NCBI GenBank assembly: GCA_031180665.1
Contig: JAPSLP010000014.1
Location: 1 to 64,000 of the forward strand
Direction of reading: 5' to 3'
Length of the DNA stretch: 64,000 bases
Source: Cupriavidus sp.
Lineage (GTDB): Bacteria; Pseudomonadota; Gammaproteobacteria; Burkholderiales; Burkholderiaceae
The notes under the pieces are model-generated. The model searched no databases. It saw nothing but the letters and a program-made list of their open reading frames with translations, and was not told the origin of the DNA. Shown here one piece after another: positions 1-7,610 of this stretch. Every line of letters begins with the position of its first letter. Within the stretch, counting starts at the first letter, position 1. Made by a program: the position numbers and the translations under genes.

Positions 1-43
1 TCAGGCTGTCCCGGATGCATTGGTCGATAACATTGCGGCTCAT
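1..43 (-). CDS. fis: Fis-family nucleoid protein, N-terminal 14 codons only
   Basis: Reading the minus strand from position 43 gives ATG followed by the residues SRNVIDQCIRDSL before the window ends. This matches the conserved start of betaproteobacterial Fis, a small DNA-bending protein acting on rRNA and recombination sites. The ATG overlaps the dusB stop in an ATGA arrangement (stop at 40-42), which is the well-known dusB-fis operon order. Only the first 14 residues can be seen; the DNA-binding C-terminus lies outside the window. The assignment rests on this short match plus the dusB neighbour. Confidence 0.8.
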   Translation of the reverse strand, partial: MSRNVIDQCIRDSL

Positions 44-1098
44 GCGGCAAGCAACTCCCTGTTGTTGTTGTTCGATGCGCCGGTCTGTGCTTCGCCTTCG
101 TCGACATACACCAGCCGGTCGGACAGCGCGGCCTGCTCGTCGAAGAAAGCGTTGACGGCGGCCAGCTGCGCCTCGGTGCTTTCCAGTGTGTTCATCCGGT
201 GCCGGAACAGATTGGCACCCTTGAGCCCGCGCGTGTACCAGGCAATATGCTTGCGCGCGGTGCGCACGCCGGTGAATTCGCCATAGAAGGCGTAGTGGTC
301 TTCCAGATGCGCGTTCATGATGGCGCGGATCTCGGCCACCTCCGGCGGCGGCAGCAGCTCGCCGCTCGCGAGGAAGTGCGCGATCTCGCGGAACAGCCAT
401 GGGCGTCCCTGCGCGGCGCGGCCGATCATGATCGCGTCGGCGCCCGTGACGGCCAGCACGTGGCGGGCCTTCTGCGGCGTGGTGATGTCGCCGTTGGCGA
501 CCACCGGGATGCGGATCGCGTCCTTGACCGCGGCGATGGTCTCGTACTCGGCCTCGCCGTGATACAGGTCCGCGCGCGTGCGGCCATGCACGGTCAGCAT
601 GCTGATGCCGGCCGCTTCCGCCATGCGGGCGACGCGCACCGCGTTGCGGTTCTGCCGGTCCCAGCCGGTACGGATCTTCAGCGTGACGGGCACGCGGTCG
701 CCGACCGCGCCGACCACCGCCTCGACGATGCGCACCACCAGCGGTTCGTTCTGCAGCAGCGCCGAGCCGGCCGCGACATTGCAGACCTTCTTGGCCGGGC
801 AGCCCATATTGATGTCGATGATCTGCGCGCCGCGCTCGACGTTGTAGCGGGCCGCCTCGGCCATCATGCCGGGCTCGGCGCCGGCGATCTGCACCGCGAT
901 CGGCTCGACCTCGCCGTCGTGGTTGGCGCGGCGCATGGTCTTTTCGCTCTTCCACAGCTGCGCATTCGACGCCACCATCTCCGAGACCGCATAGCCCGCA
1001 CCGAGCTTCTTGCACAGCTGGCGGAAGGGGCGGTCCGTGACGCCGGCCATCGGCGCGACGAACAGGTTGTTGCGAAGTTGGTGAGGTCCGATTTGCAC
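40..1098 (-). CDS. dusB: tRNA-dihydrouridine synthase B
   Basis: FMN-dependent enzyme that reduces specific uridines in the tRNA D-loop to dihydrouridine. The 352-residue product has the family start with VAPMAGVTDRPFR near residue 14, the substrate segment NMGCPAKKVCN with the catalytic cysteine near residue 100, and the FMN-phosphate motif ANGDI followed by IGRAAQGRPWLF. The start is GTG at 1098, chosen because the conserved N-terminus (QIGPHQLRNNLFVAP) begins there. It is translationally coupled to fis downstream. The last 20 or so residues, ending in an Asn run, are a non-conserved tail. Confidence 0.95.
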   Translation of the reverse strand: MQIGPHQLRNNLFVAPMAGVTDRPFRQLCKKLGAGYAVSEMVASNAQLWKSEKTMRRANHDGEVEPIAVQIAGAEPGMMAEAARYNVERGAQIIDINMGCPAKKVCNVAAGSALLQNEPLVVRIVEAVVGAVGDRVPVTLKIRTGWDRQNRNAVRVARMAEAAGISMLTVHGRTRADLYHGEAEYETIAAVKDAIRIPVVANGDITTPQKARHVLAVTGADAIMIGRAAQGRPWLFREIAHFLASGELLPPPEVAEIRAIMNAHLEDHYAFYGEFTGVRTARKHIAWYTRGLKGANLFRHRMNTLESTEAQLAAVNAFFDEQAALSDRLVYVDEGEAQTGASNNNNRELLAA

Positions 1099-1307
1099 GG
1101 CTAGGGTCCGGCGGCGTCCAGAAAGGCTGGCCGTGACCGGGCGCCAATGGGCGGTGTCACGGATCGAATGGCGAAAGGCATGCCCGGCCGAAGCAGCGTC
1201 GGCGGTGAAGCGGGGGGCATGTGCGAGGGCGGGATTTTACCGCTAAACCGGCCGGCTGCCCAAGAAATAAGCAGGGCCGATGTGCTGCGGCGCCACATCG
1301 ACCCGCG

Positions 1308-1334
1308 GGTCCCGGATCGCCGCGATCCGGGACC
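1308..1334 (-). terminator. Perfect 12-bp hairpin downstream of ubiH
   Basis: Two exact 12-base inverted arms (1308-1319 and 1323-1334) are separated by a 3-base loop, just past the ubiH stop at 1352 on the minus strand. The position suggests a 3-prime end or RNA-stabilising hairpin. No U-tract follows on the minus strand, so intrinsic termination is not assured. The rest of the 1099-1351 gap holds no recognisable gene. Confidence 0.4.
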
Positions 1335-1351
1335 TCGTTGCGGCGGCAGGA

Positions 1352-2662
1352 TCAGCGGCGCATGCCGTAGATCATCTGATGCGCCAGCGCGTGCTTCAGC
1401 GGCGACAGGCAGGCCAGCGCGGCCAGCGACGCCCCGCGCGCGTGGGCGGCCAGCGGATAGGGGATGCCGAACACGCGCGGCAGCAGGTCGGTGACGCCGA
1501 TGGTCACCGCACGATCGAGCCGGTGGCGCGCGCCGAAAGCGGCCAGCGCCTGCGGCGTGCAGGCGGTGCGCAGTTCGTCGGCCAGCGCGAAGGCATCGCG
1601 CAGCCCCAGGTTCAGCCCCTGGCCGGCGACCGGATGCAGGGTCTGCGCCGCGTTGCCGATCGCCACCAGCCGGCCCTTGACCGTCAACTGCGCGGCATTG
1701 AGTCCCAGCGGGAAGGCGTGGCGCTTGCCGACCCGGGTGAAGCGTCCCATGCGAGGACCGAAGGCCTCGCGGAGTTCGGCAAGGAAGCGCGCATCGTCCA
1801 ACGCGAGGCGGCGCGCCGCCTCCTCGGGCGAGCAGCACCAGACCAGCGCATAGCCGGAGCCGCCGTCGCCGTGCGGGTCGTCGTCCAGATCGTGCGGCAG
1901 CAGCGCCAGCGGGCCCTGCTCGGTGAAGCGTTCCCACGCCCAGCCGGGCATCGGATGGCTGCAGGCGACGTGCGAGACGATCGCGGTCTGCCCGTAGTCG
2001 CGGCGGCGCGTGCCGGTGGCGGCGGCCGCGGCGGTGCGCGCCACCTGCTGATGGAACAGGCCACCCTCGGCCTGTACCGCCAGGCGGGCGCCCAGGCGTA
2101 CCGGCTGGCCGTCGGGACCGGCGCCGCGCAGTTGCACCGGCGCGGTGTCGGGCGAGCCGGCCGCGACGGCCTCGGCCGCGGCGCCGGCCGGGCCGTGCCG
2201 GCCCTCGCGCGCATTGCCCTCGCCGATCTGATCGATGGCATCGATGCGCGTGTCGAACGCGCGCACCAGCCGCTGCTGGCCGCCGGCGCGCCCGAGCGCG
2301 TGCTCCAGCGCCGCGCACAGGTCGCCGTAGCGGACCACATAGCCGAGCGCCGGGATGCCGTAGTCGTCGTGATGCAGCTTGACGTGGCCGAAGCGGCCGC
2401 GCTGGGACACATGGATATGCTCGATCGGCGTCGCCGCCACTGGCCAGGCATCGAGCTGGGCCAGCAGATCGCGGCTACCGTGCGACAGCGCGATCGCGCG
2501 CGGGTCGCGTGCGGCGCGCGCCGGCGTGGCGGCGTCGATCAGCGCGATGCGCCAGGGGCTGGTCTGCAGCAGCCGGCAGGCCAGCGCGAGGCCCACCGGG
2601 CCACCGCCGACGATGGCGATATCGCAGGCGTCACCGTGCAGTTCAGGGCTGGGCTGGTTCAT
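1352..2662 (-). CDS. ubiH: UbiH-like FAD-dependent 2-octaprenyl-6-methoxyphenol hydroxylase
   Basis: Class A flavin monooxygenase predicted to hydroxylate the ubiquinone ring at the membrane. The 436-residue product has the Rossmann FAD motif GGGPVG at residues 19-24 and the second FAD motif GNAAQTLHPVAGQGLNLG near residue 320. The GNAAQTLHP version resembles UbiH more than UbiI or UbiF. The start at 2662 places the Rossmann strand close to the N-terminus; the frame stays open upstream but codes unlike protein there. It overlaps the upstream small gene by 20 bases. The order pepP, small gene, ubiH parallels the pepP-ubiH arrangement of enterics. The family is certain; which ring position it hydroxylates is inferred. 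Confidence 0.88.
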   Translation of the reverse strand: MNQPSPELHGDACDIAIVGGGPVGLALACRLLQTSPWRIALIDAATPARAARDPRAIALSHGSRDLLAQLDAWPVAATPIEHIHVSQRGRFGHVKLHHDDYGIPALGYVVRYGDLCAALEHALGRAGGQQRLVRAFDTRIDAIDQIGEGNAREGRHGPAGAAAEAVAAGSPDTAPVQLRGAGPDGQPVRLGARLAVQAEGGLFHQQVARTAAAAATGTRRRDYGQTAIVSHVACSHPMPGWAWERFTEQGPLALLPHDLDDDPHGDGGSGYALVWCCSPEEAARRLALDDARFLAELREAFGPRMGRFTRVGKRHAFPLGLNAAQLTVKGRLVAIGNAAQTLHPVAGQGLNLGLRDAFALADELRTACTPQALAAFGARHRLDRAVTIGVTDLLPRVFGIPYPLAAHARGASLAALACLSPLKHALAHQMIYGMRR

Positions 2663-3137
2663 TGTTGGCACCTCCGGCATCGGCACCCGCCGCATCCGCG
2701 GCTCCGGCTTCGCCGCGCTGCCAGCACACCACGTCCTCGCGCGTCCTGCCGTTGCGCGCATCGCGCAGGGCGTTGTCGAGCAGGGCCTGATCGAAGCCCG
2801 GCAGCGCGCGCAGCCGTGCCAGCAGCGCCTCGTGGTTGACCGCGTCGAGCGGCGTCACGCAGCCCTGCTGGCGGCCGTCCGGGCGCTCCTCGCCGACCAG
2901 GATCAGCCAGGCCTTGCCGGTCCACGGCGCGCGGCGCGATACCCGCGCGACCACGCGCTCCAGCGCCTGCCATTCGAGCTCTTCGCGCTGGCCATCGGGA
3001 CGATGCACCACCAGGCGGTCGTCGAACAGATTGACGATGAAGGGCTGTTCCGGCTCGGCCTGCGTCTGTGTCCGCGTCCGGGACGCCGTCGTGTTGCCAT
3101 CGGCTCCGCCGAACAATTTTCTCAACCAGCTGACCAT
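2643..3137 (-). CDS. Conserved protein of unknown function between pepP and ubiH
   Basis: A 164-residue soluble protein that I cannot assign to a named family. It begins MVSWLRKLFGG, has a hydrophilic Thr/Arg/Gln stretch to about residue 30, then a compact region (FIVNLFDDRLVVHRPDGQ, later WTGKAWLILVGE), and ends in a low-complexity Ala/Gly/Asp tail. The start codon overlaps the pepP stop by one base (TAATG) and the 3-prime end overlaps ubiH by 20 bases, so it is clearly part of the pepP-ubiH operon. Third codon positions are strongly G/C, as expected of a real gene here. Function unknown. Confidence 0.75.
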   Translation of the reverse strand: MVSWLRKLFGGADGNTTASRTRTQTQAEPEQPFIVNLFDDRLVVHRPDGQREELEWQALERVVARVSRRAPWTGKAWLILVGEERPDGRQQGCVTPLDAVNHEALLARLRALPGFDQALLDNALRDARNGRTREDVVCWQRGEAGAADAAGADAGGANNEPAQP

Positions 3138-4522
3138 TACAACTCACTCCGTTCGCGCATCAGCGCCTCGATCTCATCGGCGTCCACCGGGACGCCGCGG
3201 GTCATCAATTCACAGGGACCGTCGGCCGTGACCACCGCGTCGTCCTCGATGCGGATGCCGATATGCCAGTAGCGCTCCGGCACGTTCTCGGCCGGGCGCA
3301 CATAGATGCCGGGCTCGATCGTCAGCACCATGCCGGCCTGCAGCGGGCGCCACGGGCGCTCGCCTTCGGCCGGGGCCGGGCCGGGCACGCGGTACTCGCC
3401 GACGTCGTGCACGTCCATGCCGAGCCAATGGCCGGTGCGATGCATATAGAAACGCCGATAGCTGCCGCTGGCGATCACGTCGTCGACGCCGCCTTCCTTG
3501 TCCCGGTCGAGCAGGCCGGTATCGAGCATGCCCTGCGCCAGCACGCGCACCGCCGCGTCATGCGGCACGTTGTAGGGCACGCCGACGCGCGTCTGGTCGA
3601 TGGCGGCCTGCTGCGCGGCCAGCACCAGATCGTAGAGCTCGCGCTGCGCCGGCGAGAAGCGGCCGGACACCGGGAACGTCCGCGTGATATCGGAGGCGTA
3701 GCCGTCCAGTTCGCAGCCGGCGTCGATCAGGCACAGGTCGCCGTCACGCAGCTCGGCCGGGCCGGCGCGATAGTGCAGCACGCAGGCATTGGGACCGGCG
3801 GCGACGATCGAGTTGTAGGCGACGCTCTGCGCGCCGTTGCGGCGAAATTCGTACAGCAGCTCGGCTTCCAGATGGTATTCGCGCAGCCCGGCGCGGCTGG
3901 CCTGCATCGCGCGGACATGGGCCTGCGCCGAGATCTGCGCGGCGCGGCGCATGATGTCGAGCTCGCCGGCATCCTTGAACAGCCGCATCTCGTCGAGCAG
4001 CGTGCGGATGTCGAGCGCGCTCGACGGCGCCACCACGCCGGCCCGGCCCTGCGTGCGCACGGCGTCGAGCCAGCGACGCATCTGCATGTCGATGCGGGTC
4101 GAGGCGGCCAGCGGATACGCGATCAGATGCTGGTTGGCGAGCAGCTGCGGCAATTGCGCGTCGATCTCCTCGATCGAGTGGGCCTCGTCGAAGCCGAACA
4201 CCTCGCGCGCCGCTTCGGGGCCGTAGCGGAAGCCGTCCCAGATCTCGCGCTCCTCGTGCTTGGGACGGCAGAACAGGATGCTGCGGCCGCTGCCGCCGGC
4301 CGGCGCGGCGATCAGCACCAGCACCGACTCGGGCTCGGTGAAGCCGCTCAGGTAATAGAAGTAGCTGTCGTGCCGGTACGGGAAGTCGCTGTCGCGGTTG
4401 CGCATCGCTTCCGGTGCCGTGGGCAGGATCGCCACGCCGCCGCCGGCGGCGCGCAGGTGATCGAGCACCCGGGCGCGGCGCGCGCGACAGGCCTGGAGAA
4501 GGGCGGAATCTGGTGCGGACAT
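3137..4522 (-). CDS. pepP: Xaa-Pro aminopeptidase P
   Basis: Cytosolic dinuclear-metal aminopeptidase that removes N-terminal residues preceding proline. The 461-residue product has an N-terminal AMP_N domain (SDFPYRHDSYFYYLSGF near residue 50) and a C-terminal pita-bread domain. Metal ligands are visible: D267 in LIDAG, D278 in SDITRTF, the His in GHWLGMDVHD, Glu in TIEPGIYV and Glu in RIEDD. These match the E. coli PepP pattern. The start at 4522 (MSAPDSALL) fits the family length; an alternative ATG lies 18 bases upstream and neither has a clear ribosome site. First gene of the pepP-unknown-ubiH operon. Confidence 0.93.
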   Translation of the reverse strand: MSAPDSALLQACRARRARVLDHLRAAGGGVAILPTAPEAMRNRDSDFPYRHDSYFYYLSGFTEPESVLVLIAAPAGGSGRSILFCRPKHEEREIWDGFRYGPEAAREVFGFDEAHSIEEIDAQLPQLLANQHLIAYPLAASTRIDMQMRRWLDAVRTQGRAGVVAPSSALDIRTLLDEMRLFKDAGELDIMRRAAQISAQAHVRAMQASRAGLREYHLEAELLYEFRRNGAQSVAYNSIVAAGPNACVLHYRAGPAELRDGDLCLIDAGCELDGYASDITRTFPVSGRFSPAQRELYDLVLAAQQAAIDQTRVGVPYNVPHDAAVRVLAQGMLDTGLLDRDKEGGVDDVIASGSYRRFYMHRTGHWLGMDVHDVGEYRVPGPAPAEGERPWRPLQAGMVLTIEPGIYVRPAENVPERYWHIGIRIEDDAVVTADGPCELMTRGVPVDADEIEALMRERSEL

Positions 4523-4615
4523 GAGGGAACCGACTCGCATCGGGCAGGCAGTGGGCAATGGCCCGATTCTAACGCCGGTCGTTGCCGGCGTTGGCATGCA
4601 CGGCAAGGCGCGCCG

Positions 4616-5362
4616 CTAGCGCGACAGCGCGGCGTCCAGCGCGGCCAGCTGCGCGGGCGTGCCGACGTTCTCCCAGCGCCCCGCGAAGCGCTCGCCGGTC
4701 GCCAGGCCCGCCGCAATGGCGGCGCGGTAGAACGGCGTCATCGGCACCTTCTGTCCGGGCGCGATGCCGGCAAAGGTGCGCGTGTCGTACAGGCCGATAT
4801 TGCCGAAGGTCAGGCGCGCCGCGCCGTCGGCCAGCGGCGGGTCGCCCGGCAGCGACAGCCTGCCGTCGGCGCCGAGCGCGAAATCGCCATTGGGGTGGAA
4901 CGGCGGATTGGGCACCATCACCAGATGCATGCGCGGCTCGGGCGCGCCGGCCATGGCCGCGGCGCGCGGCAACAGCGCGCGGAAGTCGTAGTCGCAATAG
5001 ATGTCGCCCGATACCGCGACGAAGATCTCGCCCTTGCCATTGGCGCCGGTGCCACCGTGGCCGGTGCCTTCGCGCAGCAGCGGCAGCGCCTGCGCGATGC
5101 CGCCGGCGGTCTCCAGCGCTTCGCCTTCCGCCGAATAGGCCAGCCGCACGCCGAAGCGGCGGCCGTCGCCCAGCGCCGCCTCGATCTGCTCGCCCAGCCA
5201 GGCGTGGTTGATGACGATCCCGGTCAGGCCGGCGCGGGCCAGCGCCTCGATGGTCCAGACGATCAGCGGTTTGCCTCCGACCTGCAGCAGCGGCTTCGGG
5301 CAGCCATCGGTCAGCGGGCGCATGCGCTCGCCGCGTCCGGCGGCGAAGATCATCGCTTTCAA
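4616..5362 (-). CDS. murU: N-acetylmuramate alpha-1-phosphate uridylyltransferase
   Basis: Nucleotidyltransferase that converts MurNAc-1-phosphate to UDP-MurNAc in the MurU/AmgK peptidoglycan-recycling shortcut. The 248-residue protein starts MKAMIFAAGRGERMRPLTDG, the nucleotide-binding signature with the conserved Lys near residue 23, has the metal-binding Asp in VSGDIYCD, and NVGTPAQL near the end. I chose the TTG at 5362 because a GGAGA ribosome site lies about 8 bases upstream, family members begin MKAMI, and TTG overlaps the azlD stop (TTGA). An ATG at 5353 is the alternative. Its partner kinase amgK lies two genes upstream, separated by azlCD. Confidence 0.88.
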   Translation of the reverse strand: MKAMIFAAGRGERMRPLTDGCPKPLLQVGGKPLIVWTIEALARAGLTGIVINHAWLGEQIEAALGDGRRFGVRLAYSAEGEALETAGGIAQALPLLREGTGHGGTGANGKGEIFVAVSGDIYCDYDFRALLPRAAAMAGAPEPRMHLVMVPNPPFHPNGDFALGADGRLSLPGDPPLADGAARLTFGNIGLYDTRTFAGIAPGQKVPMTPFYRAAIAAGLATGERFAGRWENVGTPAQLAALDAALSR

Positions 5363-5682
5363 ATCAGGGTCTCCAGGGCAAGCAGGGTGGCCATGCCGCC
5401 GGCGATGGTCCAGCCGATGCTGCGCGTGCGCGCGGCGATCGCGATGGCCACCACGCCGGCGATCAGGCGGGCATTGTCCAGGCCGATGGCGAGCTGGCCA
5501 TCGCGCATCAGCAGGTCGGGGGCGATCAGCGCCGACAGCATCGCCGCCGGCACGAACTGCAGCGCGGTGCGGAACCACGCGGGCAGGCGCACCTTGCCTT
5601 CGACGGCGATAAAGGACAGGCGGATCAGATAGGTGGCCAGGCCCGCGGCCGCCATCACGCCGAGCAGCATCAACGGACTCAC
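5359..5682 (-). CDS. azlD: AzlD family small permease subunit
   Basis: A 107-residue membrane protein, almost entirely hydrophobic, with about four predicted membrane segments (for example LMLLGVMAAAGLATYLIRL and ARLIAGVVAIAIAARTRS). AzlD proteins pair with AzlC to form branched-chain amino-acid exporters in the inner membrane. The GTG start at 5682 overlaps the azlC stop by four bases (GTGA), and its own stop overlaps the murU TTG. It therefore sits translationally coupled between azlC and murU. The substrate cannot be read from sequence. Confidence 0.85.
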   Translation of the reverse strand: MSPLMLLGVMAAAGLATYLIRLSFIAVEGKVRLPAWFRTALQFVPAAMLSALIAPDLLMRDGQLAIGLDNARLIAGVVAIAIAARTRSIGWTIAGGMATLLALETLI

Positions 5683-6410
5683 GCGGTGCGCTCCTTGCCG
5701 GCGGGGCCGCTGCGGCGCGGCAACAGCAGCATGCCGACCGCGATGCCGCCCAGCGCCGCGGCCATCAGGCCGAGCTTGTGCGGCACGCCGAAGCACAGCA
5801 CGGCCAGCACGCTGGCGGTGACCGCCGCGGCGATGTGCGAGCGGTGCTTCAGGCCGGGCACGATGATGGCAATGAAGGTCAGCGGCAGGAAGAAGTCCAG
5901 CGGCCAGTGGCGCGGCACCTGGGCGCCGACCAGCACGCCGGCCAGCGTCGACAGTTGCCAGCTGGTCCACAGCGCGAAGCCCGCGCCGAAGAAGTACCAG
6001 TGCCGGTAGCGCCGTTGCACCGGATCGTCGCCGAGGCGCCGCGTCATCGCGGCAAAGGCCTCGTCGGTCAGCAGATAGGCGATCAGCGCCTTCCAGCGGC
6101 GCGGCAGATGCGCCAGCGCGGGCGCGATCGTGGCCGAGTAGAGCGCGTGGCGCAGATTGACCATCGCCACCGTGGTGGCGACGATCGCCGCCGGCGTGCC
6201 CGCCGCCCACAACTGGGTCAGGATCATCTGCGAGGCGCCGCCGAAGACGATCGCGCTCATCGCGCAGGCAAGCCACGCAGGCATGCCCGCGCCGACCGCC
6301 AGCACGCCGTAGATCAGGCCGAACGGCACCACGCCCAGCAGCATCGGCGCCAGCGCACGCACGCCGGCCCACCATTCGCCGCGCCGGGTAGGGCTGGTTT
6401 CCGGGTCCAT
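5679..6410 (-). CDS. azlC: AzlC family permease large subunit
   Basis: A 243-residue polytopic inner-membrane protein of the AzlC family, exporters of branched-chain amino acids and analogues. It shows the family features LAPMLLGVVPFGLIYG near residue 20, IVFGGASQMILTQLWAAG near residue 55, and NLRHALYSA about thirty residues later. The ATG at 6410 overlaps the last base of the amgK stop (TGATG), so it is translationally coupled to a sugar kinase whose partner enzyme murU follows azlD. A second, diverged azlCD pair lies at 58820-60039. Confidence 0.88.
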   Translation of the reverse strand: MDPETSPTRRGEWWAGVRALAPMLLGVVPFGLIYGVLAVGAGMPAWLACAMSAIVFGGASQMILTQLWAAGTPAAIVATTVAMVNLRHALYSATIAPALAHLPRRWKALIAYLLTDEAFAAMTRRLGDDPVQRRYRHWYFFGAGFALWTSWQLSTLAGVLVGAQVPRHWPLDFFLPLTFIAIIVPGLKHRSHIAAAVTASVLAVLCFGVPHKLGLMAAALGGIAVGMLLLPRRSGPAGKERTA

Positions 6411-7453
6411 CAGAAGGTGTAGCCCGCCGGGCGCTCGACGCCTTCGAGCGTATCGAACAGCCGCACCAGCTTGCGCAGCTCGCCGTAACGGCCGGCGACC
6501 GCGCGCGCGTACTTGAGCACCAGCGGCATGTTGGCCAGATAGCCGTCCTTGCCGTCGCGATGGTAGAGGCGCGCGAAGATGCCGAGCACCTTCAGATGGC
6601 GCTGCAGACCCATCCATTCGAAGTCGCGATAGAACTCGCCGAAGTCCGCCGCCACCGGCAGGCCGGCCTTGCGCGCGCGTTCCCAGTAGCGGATCAGCCA
6701 GTCCAGCTGCAGCTCCTCGTCCCATTCGATATAGGCGTCGCGCCACAGCGAGACCGCGTCGTAGGTGATCGGGCCGATCACCGCATCCTGGAAGTCGAGG
6801 ATGCCGGGGTTGCCGCCCTTGCCCTCCCCGTCGAGCACCATCAGGTTGCGCGAATGGTAGTCGCGGTGCACGTAGACCTGCGGCTGGGCCAGGTTGTTGG
6901 CCAGCAGCGTTTCCATGACCTCGGCCAGATCCGCCTGCTGGCCGGCATCGAGCTCCACGCCCAGGTGCCGCGCCACGTACCACTGCGGGAACAGGTCCAG
7001 TTCCCGCTGCAGCAGCTCGCGGTCGTAGGCGGGCAGCGCGCCGGGGCGGGTCGCCGCCTGGATCCTGACCAGCGCCGCCGCGGCGTCGCCATACAGCGTA
7101 CGCGCCGTGGTGATGTCCAGCCTGGACAGATAGGTGGTGTTGCCCAGGTCGGTCAACAGCAGAAAGCCCTGCGACAGGTCCTGCGCCAGCACGGTCGGTA
7201 CGGTGACGCCTGCCTCGCCGAACAGCGCGGCGACATGGATGAAGGGGCGGCAGTCCTCGCGGGCGGGCGGGGCGTCCATCGCGATCACGGTCGGATGCGC
7301 GGGGTGGTCGGTACGCAGCCGGAAGTAGCGGCGAAAGCTCGCGTCGGCCGATGCCGGTACGCACGATGCGGGATCGATGGACCAATCCGGAGCGAGTCCG
7401 GACACCCACGCTTTGAGCTGGTCCTGGCGCGGGTCGAGGGGAAGTGCTGCCAT
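6410..7453 (-). CDS. amgK: N-acetylmuramate/N-acetylglucosamine 1-kinase, APH fold
   Basis: Anomeric sugar kinase of the aminoglycoside-phosphotransferase fold; in the recycling shortcut it phosphorylates MurNAc at C1 before MurU. In the 347-residue product the catalytic motif HRDYHSRN lies at residues 196-203 and the metal-binding Asp is D220 in ILDFQDAVIGP. The ATG at 7453 (MAALPLDPRQ) fits family length; the frame is open further upstream, but that part reads as noncoding leader of the divergent lptD. Placement divergent from lptD-surA-pdxA-rsmA is the order known from pseudomonads and supports the AmgK identity over a generic kinase. Confidence 0.88.
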   Translation of the reverse strand: MAALPLDPRQDQLKAWVSGLAPDWSIDPASCVPASADASFRRYFRLRTDHPAHPTVIAMDAPPAREDCRPFIHVAALFGEAGVTVPTVLAQDLSQGFLLLTDLGNTTYLSRLDITTARTLYGDAAAALVRIQAATRPGALPAYDRELLQRELDLFPQWYVARHLGVELDAGQQADLAEVMETLLANNLAQPQVYVHRDYHSRNLMVLDGEGKGGNPGILDFQDAVIGPITYDAVSLWRDAYIEWDEELQLDWLIRYWERARKAGLPVAADFGEFYRDFEWMGLQRHLKVLGIFARLYHRDGKDGYLANMPLVLKYARAVAGRYGELRKLVRLFDTLEGVERPAGYTF

Positions 7454-7480
7454 GCCGGAAAGGGTCGATAAGTTGCCCCG

Positions 7481-7486
7481 TATAAT
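7481..7486 (+). promoter_or_regulatory. Candidate -10 box of the lptD promoter
   Basis: A perfect TATAAT hexamer lies in the 157-base divergent gap between amgK and lptD. On the plus strand it would give a start near 7493 and a leader of about 118 bases. No good -35 hexamer is visible at the standard distance. The minus strand of the same AT-rich patch (TATTAT) could also serve amgK, so the direction is uncertain. Confidence 0.4.
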
Positions 7487-7610
7487 ACCCGACCAGACCC
7501 GGGCGCCGGGCGGCTCCCAGGTGGGCCGTCCTGTGCCTGGCAGCCTGTTTGGACGGTGGCTGCGGCGGTTCTGCGCAACCGTCCCGCCGTCCGACCGACG
7601 ACCCGCTCGC

